Source: Sphingobium xanthum
GTDB lineage: Bacteria > Pseudomonadota > Alphaproteobacteria > Sphingomonadales > Sphingomonadaceae
Direction of reading: 5' to 3'
NCBI RefSeq assembly: GCF_019737615.1
Contig: NZ_JAHKKS010000004.1
Span: 186,001 to 250,000 of the forward strand
DNA: 64,000 nt
The notes below the pieces were generated by a model, which saw only the letters and a list, made by a program, of their open reading frames with translations, made no database searches and had not been told where the DNA came from. Below are positions 1 through 8,193 of the stretch, piece after piece (the stretch's first letter is position 1; each line of letters begins with the position of its first letter). Both the position numbers and the translations under genes were made by a program.

Positions 1-644
1 TCGCCCAGATTGAGGCCGTGCTTCATCAGCATCGGCAGATTGGCCATGGCGAAGACCATCGAGACGATCGTCACGCCCCAGACCTTGACGGTCAGCCATG
101 TGTCGAAGCTCAGCATCGCGCGCATCGCTTCATTGGCAAGCGCGAGGCCCGCGAAGAACAGTCCCCAATTACGCGAGAGCTTGAGCCAGCCCGTTTCGCT
201 CAGCCCGTCATAAGCGGACTGAAGCAGATAGCGCAGCAGTGGCTTGCCGCGTATCCAGCCGCCCAGCAGCATTGCCGCGAAGAAGGCGTAGATGATTGTC
301 GGCTTGATCTGGATGAAGCTCGGATTGCGGAAATAGAGCGTCAGCGCGCCGAAGAAGATGACCAGGATGGCCGAGAGCCAAAGCATCGGCGAGACCTTGC
401 CGAGCTTCACCTTGCTGATCAGCACGGCGATGGCGATGGCCAGCATGAAGGCGGCGGTGGAAACAAGCGTCGCCGTGATCGGATTTGCTTCGCCGAAGTG
501 CCAGCGCGCGAGCCGATAGCCGACGAAGAAGACCAGCAGCGGCCCGAAATCGAGTGCCATCGGGAGCCAGCTTTCGCCCTTGGGACCGGGCGCCACCGGC
601 GCGCCGTCGATAGTGGCGTCGATCTTCGTTTCTTCAGCGGGCAT
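1..644 (-). CDS. yciB: YciB/IspZ-type inner membrane protein (septation protein A), partial
   Basis: The frame is open from an ATG at 644 down to base 1, so the C-terminus lies outside the window. The translation starts MPAEETKIDATIDGAPVAPG and then alternates hydrophobic helices with short loops (GPLLVFFVGYRLARW, AFMLAIAIAVLISKVKLGK, SAILVIFFGALTLYFRNPSF, IIYAFFAAMLLGGWIRGKPL). The FIQIKPTIIYA and GWLKLSRNWGLFF segments are typical of the YciB/intracellular septation family, polytopic inner-membrane proteins tied to cell-envelope shape. The start overlaps the end of ftsY by 11 bases, so the two are likely co-transcribed. Family call is firm; molecular role in the family is not well defined. 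Confidence 0.88.
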   Translation of the reverse strand, partial: MPAEETKIDATIDGAPVAPGPKGESWLPMALDFGPLLVFFVGYRLARWHFGEANPITATLVSTAAFMLAIAIAVLISKVKLGKVSPMLWLSAILVIFFGALTLYFRNPSFIQIKPTIIYAFFAAMLLGGWIRGKPLLRYLLQSAYDGLSETGWLKLSRNWGLFFAGLALANEAMRAMLSFDTWLTVKVWGVTIVSMVFAMANLPMLMKHGLNLG

Positions 645-1566
645 AGGCCGCTCCTGCAATGGCGCGTGCCGCTTCGGCGGGGTCGAAGGGCCGCAGATCG
701 TCGATCTTCTCGCCTATGCCGATCGCATGGATCGGCAGGCCGAATTTTTCCGCCGCTGCGACGAGGACGCCGCCGCGCGCCGTGCCGTCGAGCTTGGTCA
801 TGACGAGACCGGTGACATGCGCGACTTCGCGAAAGATCTCGATCTGCGAGAGCGCATTCTGTCCGGTCGTGGCGTCCAGCACCAGCACGACATCGTGCGG
901 CGCCGCCGGATTGAGCCGGCCGAGCACGCGGCGGATCTTGGCGAGCTCGTCCATCAGTTCCGCCTTGTTCTGCAGGCGGCCCGCCGTATCGACGATCAGC
1001 ACGTCGATGCCCTGGGCGGTTGCCTGCTTGACGGCGTCGAAGACGACACCGGCCGCGTCGCCACCTTCCGGCCCGGTCACGATCGGTACGCCGAGCCGCT
1101 CGGCCCAGACCTTGAGCTGGCCGATGGCGGCCGCGCGAAAGGTGTCGCCTGCCGCCAGCATCACGCCATAATCCTGCTCCTGGAACAGATGGGCGAGCTT
1201 GGCGATCGTCGTGGTCTTGCCGGAACCGTTGACGCCGATGACGAGAATGACCTGCGGGCGCGGGAACGCCTCGATTTCGATGGGCCTGGCGACGGGCGCC
1301 AGCACTTTCTCGATCTCTTCAGCGAGGATCTCGCGCAGATAGTCTTCGGTCAGCTCGCGATTGAAGCGGCCCTCGGCCAGCCGGTCGCGGATGCGCGCCG
1401 CCATCGCGGGGCCGAGATCGGTCGTGTAGAGCGCTTCCTCCAGCTCATCGAGCGTCTGGTCGTCCAGCGCCGTCTTGCCGAAAATGCCCGAGACGCTTTC
1501 GCCGAGCCGGTCGGATGTGCGCTTGAAGCCGCCGAAAAGTTTGTCGCGCCAGGAAAGTTCAGCCAT
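634..1566 (-). CDS. ftsY: Signal recognition particle receptor FtsY
   Basis: 310-residue SRP receptor GTPase, which docks SRP-ribosome complexes at the membrane for co-translational insertion. The N domain (about residues 1-100) is followed by the G domain with P-loop GVNGSGKTTTIAKLA, the family motif AAGDTFRAAA, the DTAGR switch, and TKLDGTARGG. The long acidic A domain of enterobacterial FtsY is absent, as in many alphaproteobacteria. I chose the ATG at 1566 ([14 protein letters not shown]) rather than the upstream ATG at 1602 because the protein family begins near this point. The start overlaps the mtaB stop by 8 bases and the end overlaps yciB, giving a tight dapF-mtaB-ftsY-yciB operon. 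Confidence 0.95.
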   Translation of the reverse strand: MAELSWRDKLFGGFKRTSDRLGESVSGIFGKTALDDQTLDELEEALYTTDLGPAMAARIRDRLAEGRFNRELTEDYLREILAEEIEKVLAPVARPIEIEAFPRPQVILVIGVNGSGKTTTIAKLAHLFQEQDYGVMLAAGDTFRAAAIGQLKVWAERLGVPIVTGPEGGDAAGVVFDAVKQATAQGIDVLIVDTAGRLQNKAELMDELAKIRRVLGRLNPAAPHDVVLVLDATTGQNALSQIEIFREVAHVTGLVMTKLDGTARGGVLVAAAEKFGLPIHAIGIGEKIDDLRPFDPAEAARAIAGAAYAR

Positions 1567-2806
1567 GCGCGCTGCCATGCGCGATGAGCGCGCCGTCCTC
1601 AAGCCCCGTGATGCGCGCGGTCACGATTGTCCCGACCGGCTGAGGCGAACTGAACCGCACCGGCGCGAAGCTCTCGCCATGCCCGGCCATGCCGCTCGTC
1701 TCGACGAGGACACGCTGGTCGGTGCCGATGACGCTGCTCAGCCAGCGCTGCCGTTCCTGCGCACAGGCCTCGCGCAGGCGCGCTGCGCGCTCGCGAATGA
1801 CGGGCTTGTCCACCTGCGGCATGCGCGCGGCGGGCGTGCCCTCGCGCGTCGAATAGGGGAAGATATGGCCGTGAACGATCCGGCACTGATGCACGAGCGC
1901 AAGACTGTTCTCGAACATTACTTCGTCCTCGGTCGGGAAGCCGGCGATGATGTCCGCGCCGATGGCGATGTCCGGGCGACGGGAGAGCAGCCGCTCGGCA
2001 AGCGCTATGGCCTGTGCGCGATTGTGGCGCCGCTTCATCCGCTTGAGGATCATGTCGTCGCCCGCCTGCAACGAGAGATGGACATGCGGCATCAGCCGCG
2101 GCTCGCCGGTCAGCAGATCGAACAGGCGCTCGTCGATCTCGATCCCGTCGAGCGAGGAGAGGCGCAGGCGCGGCAAGTCCGGCACATGGCGCAGGATGCG
2201 CTCGACCAGCGCGCCGAAGCTCGGGCTGCCCGGCAGATCCGGCCCGTAGCTCGTGACATCGACGCCGGTCAGCACCACTTCCTGCACGCCTTCATCAACC
2301 AGACGCTGTACCTGATCGACCACCATGCCGGCCGGCACCGATCGGCTCGGCCCGCGGCCATAAGGAATGATGCAGAAGGTGCAGCGATGATCGCAGCCAT
2401 TCTGCACGACGATGAAGGCGCGCACTCGCTCGGCAAAGGCCGAGAGGAGCTGCGGCGCCTGCTGCTCGACCGCCATGATATCGGCGACGCGAACCTTCTC
2501 GTTGGCGGTCAGTTGCGCCTTGAAGACCGGCTTCTCGCCATTGCCGACCACGAGCGCCACTTCCGGCATGGCGGCGAACATCCCGGCGTCCGTTTGCGCG
2601 GCGCATCCGGTCACGACGATGCGCGCATCCGGCCGCGCGCGGCTCGCGCGGCGAATGGCCTGGCGCGTCTGGCGGACGGCTTCGCCGGTGACGGCGCAGC
2701 TGTTGACGATGACGAGATCGTCCCGATCGCCAAGCTGCTGGCGCAGCGCCTCGCTCTCGGCAATGTTCAACCGGCAGCCGAGCGTGATGATCTCCGGGCC
2801 GCTCAT
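1559..2806 (-). CDS. mtaB: tRNA t6A37 methylthiotransferase MtaB
   Basis: 415-residue radical SAM methylthiotransferase that converts t6A37 to ms2t6A37 in tRNAs reading ANN codons. Visible parts: N-terminal MTTase domain with cluster cysteines C11 (TLGCRLN), C37 (VNSCAVTG) and C68 (VTGCAAQ); radical SAM motif CDHRCTFC at C138, C142, C145; and a C-terminal TRAM-like segment ending near residue 415. The start is the ATG at 2806, which overlaps the dapF stop as ATGA. A longer in-frame reading exists to 3001, but it lies wholly inside dapF and is not needed. The short TRAM and the TLGCRLN signature fit MtaB better than MiaB or RimO. Confidence 0.92.
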   Translation of the reverse strand: MSGPEIITLGCRLNIAESEALRQQLGDRDDLVIVNSCAVTGEAVRQTRQAIRRASRARPDARIVVTGCAAQTDAGMFAAMPEVALVVGNGEKPVFKAQLTANEKVRVADIMAVEQQAPQLLSAFAERVRAFIVVQNGCDHRCTFCIIPYGRGPSRSVPAGMVVDQVQRLVDEGVQEVVLTGVDVTSYGPDLPGSPSFGALVERILRHVPDLPRLRLSSLDGIEIDERLFDLLTGEPRLMPHVHLSLQAGDDMILKRMKRRHNRAQAIALAERLLSRRPDIAIGADIIAGFPTEDEVMFENSLALVHQCRIVHGHIFPYSTREGTPAARMPQVDKPVIRERAARLREACAQERQRWLSSVIGTDQRVLVETSGMAGHGESFAPVRFSSPQPVGTIVTARITGLEDGALIAHGSAHG

Positions 2807-3630
2807 GGCAGCGCGGGCGTCAGCGCATCGAGATCGAGCGTCCCGTCGAAGACATGGGCAGCCGGCCCGGTCATGGTGATGTGACCGCCAGGCGCCCAGT
2901 CGATCAGCATATCGCCGCCATCGAGCGTGACGCGCACCGGTCCGATCGCGATCTTGCGCCGGATTGCCGCCACCGCCGTCGCGCACGCCCCCGTGCCGCA
3001 AGCGCGCGTGAAGCCGACGCCGCGCTCCCAGACGGTGAGCGCGATATGGCCGGGCGACAGAAGCTGCGCGAAGTTCACGTTCACCCGGGCCGGGAACAGC
3101 GGATCATGCTCGATCAGCGGACCCAGTCGCGCCATGTCGATCGATGCGCGATCGTTAAGGAAGAACACCACGTGCGGATTGCCGATATTGACGCATGACG
3201 GCGCGGGAAGCTCGTCCCAGCTCGTCGGCAGGGTCAGCGTGTCCATCGCATAAGCGAGCGGGATGTCTTCCCAGCCGAATTTCGGCTCGCCCATGTCGAC
3301 ACCGACCAGATCGCCGCTACGCCCGGCCTTGAGGATACCGGCGGCCGTCTCGATGCTGACGTCCCGACCCACGAACAGCGGCACGCAGCGCGTCGCATTG
3401 CCGCATGCCTCGACCTCGCTGCCGTCCTGATTGAAAATCCGCATGCGGACATCGGCCCGGTCGGACTCGCCGATCAGGATCAGCTGGTCGCAACCGATAC
3501 CGGTCTTGCGGTCCGATATGGCGCGCGCCAGCGCTGCCGTCATCGTCACGGGGTTCTCGCGAACATCGACCACGACGAAGTCGTTACCGAGGCCGTGCAT
3601 CTTGGCGAAGGGCAGGGACATGCCGCGCAT
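2803..3630 (-). CDS. dapF: Diaminopimelate epimerase DapF
   Basis: Converts LL- to meso-diaminopimelate for lysine and peptidoglycan synthesis. The protein (275 residues from the ATG at 3630) has the two-fold DapF fold with N-terminal signature [13 protein letters not shown] and the two catalytic cysteines in EACGNATRC (C76) and [11 protein letters not shown] (C211). A second ATG at 3621 ([10 protein letters not shown]) starts three codons later and is an equally possible start; neither has a convincing Shine-Dalgarno sequence. It is the first gene of the dapF-mtaB-ftsY-yciB run and is divergent from the radical SAM gene at 3751, with about 120 bases between them. Confidence 0.95.
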   Translation of the reverse strand: MRGMSLPFAKMHGLGNDFVVVDVRENPVTMTAALARAISDRKTGIGCDQLILIGESDRADVRMRIFNQDGSEVEACGNATRCVPLFVGRDVSIETAAGILKAGRSGDLVGVDMGEPKFGWEDIPLAYAMDTLTLPTSWDELPAPSCVNIGNPHVVFFLNDRASIDMARLGPLIEHDPLFPARVNVNFAQLLSPGHIALTVWERGVGFTRACGTGACATAVAAIRRKIAIGPVRVTLDGGDMLIDWAPGGHITMTGPAAHVFDGTLDLDALTPALP

Positions 3631-3750
3631 TTAGGGATCGCAAGGGCGGAAGTCCATTGCAGGGCCGTAGAACGTGGCGCGCCGACCGTTCGTCGCAAAG
3701 ATTCCCCAAAGCACTGGCGTTGCGAAGAATGAGAACATAATAAGAACAAC

Positions 3751-4992
3751 ATGAAGGAATCGCTGCAACAACGGCTCGAGATCCTCGCCGATGCCGCCAA
3801 ATATGACGCTTCTTGCGCCTCCTCCGGCACTGCCAAGCGCAATGCCAAGGCCGGCGGGATCGGATCGACCGAAGGCATGGGCATTTGCCATAGCTATGCG
3901 CCCGATGGCCGGTGTATCTCGCTGCTGAAGATCCTGCTGACCAATCACTGCATCTTCGACTGCCATTATTGCATCAACCGCAAGAGCTCGAATGTGCGGC
4001 GCGCGCGCTTCACGCCGCAGGAAGTTGCGGACCTGACGATCACTTTTTATCGTCGAAATTATATCGAGGGTCTGTTTCTCTCATCGGGGATCGTCAAATC
4101 CGGCGATCACACGATGGAGCAGATCATCGAGGCCGCGCGCATCCTGCGCGAGGAGCATCTGTTCCGAGGCTATATCCACCTCAAGATGATCCCCGAGGCG
4201 GATGCGGACCTGATCGCACGCGCCGGGCTCTATGCGGATCGCGTCTCGATCAATGTCGAGCTGCCGACACAGGCTGGCCTCACCCGCCTCGCACCGGACA
4301 AGTCGGGCCAGCAGATCGAGACCGCGATGGGCGGGCTCAAGACTGCGATCGAAGATGCGACCGACAGCCGCAAGCGCTTCCGCTCTGCCCCGCAATTTGC
4401 GCCCGCAGGCCAGTCGACCCAGATGATCGTCGGCGCCGATGGCGCATCGGACGCGCAGATCATCCAGAAATCCAGCAAGCTCTATGATCGCTTCGCGCTG
4501 CGCCGCGTCTATTATTCCGCCTTCAGCCCCATTCCCGACGCCAGCGCCGTCCTCCCGCTGAAGCGCGCGCCGCTGATCCGCGAGCATCGGCTCTATCAGT
4601 CGGACTGGCTCATGCGCTTCTATGGCTATGAGCCGCATGAAGTGGGGCAGGCGGCGGACGCGGCCGGCATGTTGCCGCTGGATATCGACCCGAAGCTGGC
4701 CTGGGCGCTCAACTTCCGCGATCGTTTTCCGATGGACGTGAATCGAGCCTCGCGCGATGCCCTGCTGCGCGTGCCCGGGCTTGGCGTTCGCGCGGTCGAT
4801 GCCCTGCTGGTTGCGCGCCGGCATCGTCATTTGCGGCTGGCCGACATTGCGAAACTGACCGTCTCCATCGCCAAGATTCGGCCGTTCATCGTGGCGGCCG
4901 ACTGGCGCCCGACGAAGCTGACCGATCGCGCCGATCTGCGCCGGCTCCTGACGCCGCGTCGCACCGAGCAGCTGGAACTGTTCGCGGCATGA
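3751..4992 (+). CDS. Radical SAM protein of the UDG-linked putative DNA modification/repair family, with C-terminal helix-hairpin-helix
   Basis: 413-residue radical SAM enzyme. The SAM/4Fe-4S motif is CIFDCHYC (C67, C71, C74), preceded by CISLLKILLTNH. The C-terminal part (about residues 329-365, VNRASRDALLRVPGLGVRAV) is a helix-hairpin-helix, so DNA binding is likely. This architecture matches the family often labelled putative DNA modification/repair radical SAM protein, found beside a UDG-superfamily protein. The next gene is such a protein and starts inside this gene's stop codon (ATGA), so the two are translationally coupled. Substrate and reaction are unknown. The promoter presumably lies in the roughly 120 bases shared with divergent dapF. 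Confidence 0.85.
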   Translation: MKESLQQRLEILADAAKYDASCASSGTAKRNAKAGGIGSTEGMGICHSYAPDGRCISLLKILLTNHCIFDCHYCINRKSSNVRRARFTPQEVADLTITFYRRNYIEGLFLSSGIVKSGDHTMEQIIEAARILREEHLFRGYIHLKMIPEADADLIARAGLYADRVSINVELPTQAGLTRLAPDKSGQQIETAMGGLKTAIEDATDSRKRFRSAPQFAPAGQSTQMIVGADGASDAQIIQKSSKLYDRFALRRVYYSAFSPIPDASAVLPLKRAPLIREHRLYQSDWLMRFYGYEPHEVGQAADAAGMLPLDIDPKLAWALNFRDRFPMDVNRASRDALLRVPGLGVRAVDALLVARRHRHLRLADIAKLTVSIAKIRPFIVAADWRPTKLTDRADLRRLLTPRRTEQLELFAA

Positions 4993-6437
4993 AGGAAACG
5001 GTTTACTTCACGGCGTCCGAGCATGTGGCGGTTCTCGCCGGTCCGGATGATTTCGACGGCTGGCGGACGCAAGCACGGCAAGTCCTGATGGCGCGCGTGC
5101 ATCCCTCGGAGGTCATCTGGCGCGTGCCGGGAGGGGAGGGCGATCTGTTTGCCTCGTCCGAGCCTTCTCCGCCGCCAATCGCTGTCCCTGATGCCAGACA
5201 GCCGATCGTTTCGCGCGCCTTCCTCGATCTCGCGGCAAAGGCGGCGTGCCACCGGGATCGAGGCCGATTCGATTTTCTCTATCGCCTGCTCTGGCGTCTC
5301 CAGCGCAATGCGCGCCTCCTGGAGGACAAAGCGGACGGGGACGTGCGGCGGCTCGACGAACTGGCCCGAACCGTTCGGCGCGACATTCACAAGATGCGCG
5401 CCTTCGTCCGATTCCGCTCCGTTGCGCAGCCGGATGGCACGGAGCGCTATGTCGCCTGGTTCGAGCCGGAGCATCATATCCTGCGCGCCAATGCCGCCTT
5501 CTTCGTCAATCGCTTCGCCGGCATGCATTGGTCGATCCTCACGCCGATCGGCGCGCTCCATTGGGACGGTGCGTCACTTCAGGAAGGCCCGCCCGCAACG
5601 CGCGGCGACGCGCCGGATGGCGATCCGATCGAGGATTTGTGGAGCAGCTACTACGCATCGATCTTCAATCCTGCCCGTTTGAAGATCGATGCGATGCTCA
5701 AGGAGATGCCGCGCAAATACTGGAAGAACATGCCGGAGACCGCCTTGGTCCCGGCGCTCATTGCGGGGGCGCAAGCGAGAGAAGCCGTCATGGTCGAAGC
5801 CGGCCGCGATCTGTTCGAGGATGATAGCCCGCCCACGAGTCTTGAGGAGATTGCGGGCGCGATCCGGTCCTGCCGCCGCTGTGCGATCGGCTGCAACGGC
5901 ACGGATGCCGTCGGGAGCGAGGGTTCGTCGGGCGCATCGCTGATGATCGTCGGCGAGCAACCCGGCGATGTCGAGGAGCGGGAAGGGCGGCCATTCGTCG
6001 GCCCGGCCGGACAATTGCTGATGCGCCATCTCGAAGAGGCCGGCCTGAATCGGTCGCGCGCCTATGTGACCAATGCGGTGAAGCATTTCAAATTCCTGCC
6101 GCGCGGCAAGAGGCGCATGCACCAGACGCCGACAGCGCGGGAAATCGATACCTGCCGCTGGTGGCTGGATGGCGAGCGGAGCATCGTGAAGCCGCGCCTC
6201 GTCCTGGTGTTGGGCGCGAGCGCGGCCCGTGGCCTGCTCGGCAAGACGATCAGCGTCCAGAAGGAGCGCGGCGCGCCGATCGATCTGCCCGACGGCAGCG
6301 AACTCTGGGTGACGACGCATCCATCCTATCTGCTGCGCCTGCCGGAAGAAAATCGCCCGGCCGAGGAAAAGCGGTTTCAGGACGATCTGCGCGCTATAGC
6401 GGAGCGCCTCGCCGCGCTCGAAAGCGCAGCGGGGTGA
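4989..6437 (+). CDS. DUF4130 domain fused to UdgX-type uracil-DNA-binding glycosylase
   Basis: 482 residues in two parts. The N-terminal half (about 1-250) resembles the DUF4130 family linked to radical SAM repair proteins. The C-terminal half (about 285-480) is a UDG-superfamily domain: IVGEQPGDVEEREGRPFVGPAG, the AYVTNAVKHFKF segment, and TTHPSYLLRL. Between them is KRRMHQTP, matching the KRRIH loop of UdgX, whose His attacks the uracil-bearing sugar and leaves a covalent protein-DNA bond; the equivalent is His378. Cysteines C295, C298 and C302 plus the one in DTCRWW could ligate an iron-sulfur cluster; the usual VVKC cysteine of family 4 enzymes is His here (VKH). Stand-alone UdgX is about 200 residues, so the fusion is notable. 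Overlaps the radical SAM gene by four bases. Confidence 0.87.
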   Translation: MKETVYFTASEHVAVLAGPDDFDGWRTQARQVLMARVHPSEVIWRVPGGEGDLFASSEPSPPPIAVPDARQPIVSRAFLDLAAKAACHRDRGRFDFLYRLLWRLQRNARLLEDKADGDVRRLDELARTVRRDIHKMRAFVRFRSVAQPDGTERYVAWFEPEHHILRANAAFFVNRFAGMHWSILTPIGALHWDGASLQEGPPATRGDAPDGDPIEDLWSSYYASIFNPARLKIDAMLKEMPRKYWKNMPETALVPALIAGAQAREAVMVEAGRDLFEDDSPPTSLEEIAGAIRSCRRCAIGCNGTDAVGSEGSSGASLMIVGEQPGDVEEREGRPFVGPAGQLLMRHLEEAGLNRSRAYVTNAVKHFKFLPRGKRRMHQTPTAREIDTCRWWLDGERSIVKPRLVLVLGASAARGLLGKTISVQKERGAPIDLPDGSELWVTTHPSYLLRLPEENRPAEEKRFQDDLRAIAERLAALESAAG

Positions 6438-6456
6438 TCCGACATGAAGAAGTAAA

Positions 6457-6533
6457 TGGTCGGGGAGAGAGGATTCGAACCTCCGGCCCCTGCCTCCCGA
6501 AGACAGTGCTCTACCAGGCTGAGCTACTCCCCG
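6457..6533 (-). tRNA. tRNA-Pro (anticodon CGG)
   Basis: On the minus strand the sequence folds as a full cloverleaf of 77 bases including an encoded CCA. The acceptor stem pairs CGGGGAG with CTCCCCG, the T arm contains GGTTCGAATCC, and the anticodon stem CTGTC/GGCAG encloses the loop TTCGGGA, giving anticodon CGG for codon CCG. It lies between the udgX-type gene and the RadC-like gene. Confidence 0.97.
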
Positions 6534-6631
6534 ACCGGGCCGGACGCTCAGAGCGCCGGCAAGGCAGGCGACGCCCTATAGGGGGCACATGTGCCGCTGG
6601 CAAGCGTGCGTTCGCGAAATTGCGTGCCGGT

Positions 6632-6997
6632 TCAGATCAGGCCCTGTTCGCGGAAACTGAAGCGTGCATTTCCGCCGATGATGACATGATCGTGAAGCTG
6701 CATGCCGAGCATGCGCAGCAGTCCCGCAAAGGCGCGCGTGGCGTGCGTGTCTGCTTCGCTCGGCCGCGCCTGCCCGGATGGATGGCAATGATGGAGCACC
6801 ACCGCCTTGCATCGGAGCGCGAGCAGGCCCGGGACGACATGGGCGAGATCTATGGCGAGCGAGTGATGGTCGCCGGCAAGCTCGATGCGCTCGATGAACC
6901 AGCCATCGGCATCGTAGAGATCCAGCGCGCCAAACTCGCATTGCCGGACATTGCTGCTGAAGGCCGAATCCGTGAGGGCAAGCGTCGATCGAGCCAT
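6632..6997 (-). CDS. Short RadC-like JAB/MPN domain protein
   Basis: 121 residues from the ATG at 6997 (MARSTLALTDSAFSSNVRQC). The only recognisable part is a RadC-type JAB/MPN+ metal-binding motif, HHCHPSGQARPSEAD (canonical RadC: HNHPSG...S..D), preceded by a GDHHSLAIDLAHVVPGLLALRCKAVVL strand-helix pattern. The helix-hairpin-helix region at the N-terminus of full RadC (about 220 residues) is missing, so this is a stand-alone domain. RadC family function in DNA repair is itself doubtful, and no partner is evident next door. An open frame continues upstream to 7270, but the extra part is low-complexity arginine-rich and looks non-coding. Confidence 0.7.
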   Translation of the reverse strand: MARSTLALTDSAFSSNVRQCEFGALDLYDADGWFIERIELAGDHHSLAIDLAHVVPGLLALRCKAVVLHHCHPSGQARPSEADTHATRAFAGLLRMLGMQLHDHVIIGGNARFSFREQGLI

Positions 6998-7198
6998 GAG
7001 AGGAAGAGTGGCCGCGATGGGCTGAACTTGGCACGCGATCCGGCTCCGATCTCGCGGTATGGGCGGATAGTTCCTTGAAACAGCGCGTGAAATACCTCCG
7101 AAATGGAGAAGATGGCGACCCTGGCCATGCGTTACCAAGCTGTCGCTGCGGCGTCTTGTCGCTGGCGCTCGGGGGAGGGGGGCGTTAAGACCTTGAGC

Positions 7199-8182
7199 AT
7201 GCCGACCCAAGCGATCATATCCAGACCCGCCCCCCCGGAAGGAGAGGCCGCGCCGCATTACGAGCAGCAATATCTAGACCTGATGCGCCACATCTGGACG
7301 CAGGGGCATGAGCGCGTGGATCGCACCGGCGTCGGCACGCGGTCGATCCTGGGTGCGACCATGCGATTCTCGCTGGCCGACGACGCCGTGCCCTTGCTCA
7401 CCACCAAGCGCGTCTTCTGGAAAGTCGCGACGCGCGAAATGCTCTGGTTCCTTTCGGGCGAGACCAACATTCGCCCGCTGGTCGAGCAGGGCGTCCATAT
7501 CTGGACCGACTGGCCGCTCGATCGCTATCGGCGCGAGACGGGCGAGGCGATTTCCATGGAGGCGTTCGAGCAGCGCATCGTCGAGGATGAGGCTTTCGCG
7601 CTCGACTGGGGCGATCTCGGCCCGGTCTATGGCCGCCAATGGGTCAACTGGCCGCGCTATGAGCCAGCGCCGGAAGCCGGCGAGGGGCTTTATCGACTTG
7701 CGGAGCGCGGCCACAACCAGATTGCCGCGCTGATCGAGGCGATCCGCGCCAATCCCGGCTCGCGGCGACTGCTGTTCACGGGCTGGAATGTCGATCAGGT
7801 CGATCGCATGGCCTTGCCGCCCTGCCACATGACCTATCAGTTCCATGTCGCGGACGGCCGTCTCAACGGCCTCTTGTTCCAGCGCAGCTGCGATCTCGGT
7901 CTCGGCTTTCCGTTCAACATCTACGGCCTGGCTCTGCTGACGCGGATGCTGGCGCTCCAGTGTGATCTGGAACCCGGCGAGATCGTCTGGCAGGGCGGCG
8001 ACGTCCATCTGTACCTCAACCACACCGATCTGGTCGAAGAGCAGCTCTCACGCACGCCCGCCGGGGCGCCGAAGCTGCGCATCCTGCGGCGGCCCAAGAC
8101 GATCTTCGACCATCGGATCGAGGATTTCGCGGTCGAGGACTATGAGCCGCAGCGCAGCATCGCGGCGCCGATCGCGGTCTGA
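7199..8182 (+). CDS. thyA: Thymidylate synthase ThyA
   Basis: Makes dTMP from dUMP using methylene-tetrahydrofolate. 327 residues from ATG 7199. Recognisable features are DRTGVGTRSILGATMRF, LTTKRVFWKVATREMLWFLSG, the catalytic cysteine in LPPCHMTYQFHV (C209), RSCDLGLGFPFNI, and WQGGDVHLYLNH. It is longer than the 264-residue E. coli enzyme because of an N-terminal extension and an insert around residues 120-170 of the type known from longer ThyA proteins. An earlier in-frame ATG at 7103 would add 32 residues without family resemblance. Folate metabolism genes folE, a folM-like gene and 5-formyl-THF cyclo-ligase are elsewhere in the window. Confidence 0.95.
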   Translation: MPTQAIISRPAPPEGEAAPHYEQQYLDLMRHIWTQGHERVDRTGVGTRSILGATMRFSLADDAVPLLTTKRVFWKVATREMLWFLSGETNIRPLVEQGVHIWTDWPLDRYRRETGEAISMEAFEQRIVEDEAFALDWGDLGPVYGRQWVNWPRYEPAPEAGEGLYRLAERGHNQIAALIEAIRANPGSRRLLFTGWNVDQVDRMALPPCHMTYQFHVADGRLNGLLFQRSCDLGLGFPFNIYGLALLTRMLALQCDLEPGEIVWQGGDVHLYLNHTDLVEEQLSRTPAGAPKLRILRRPKTIFDHRIEDFAVEDYEPQRSIAAPIAV

Positions 8183-8193
8183 GGCGAGAGATC

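Noticed and set aside
1475..2884. 469-codon plus-strand frame
   Set aside because: Antisense to mtaB and ftsY, with no recognisable domain.
6997..7270. Longer version of the RadC-like protein
   Set aside because: The added 91 residues are low-complexity and overlap the thyA start region; the ATG at 6997 begins the recognisable domain.
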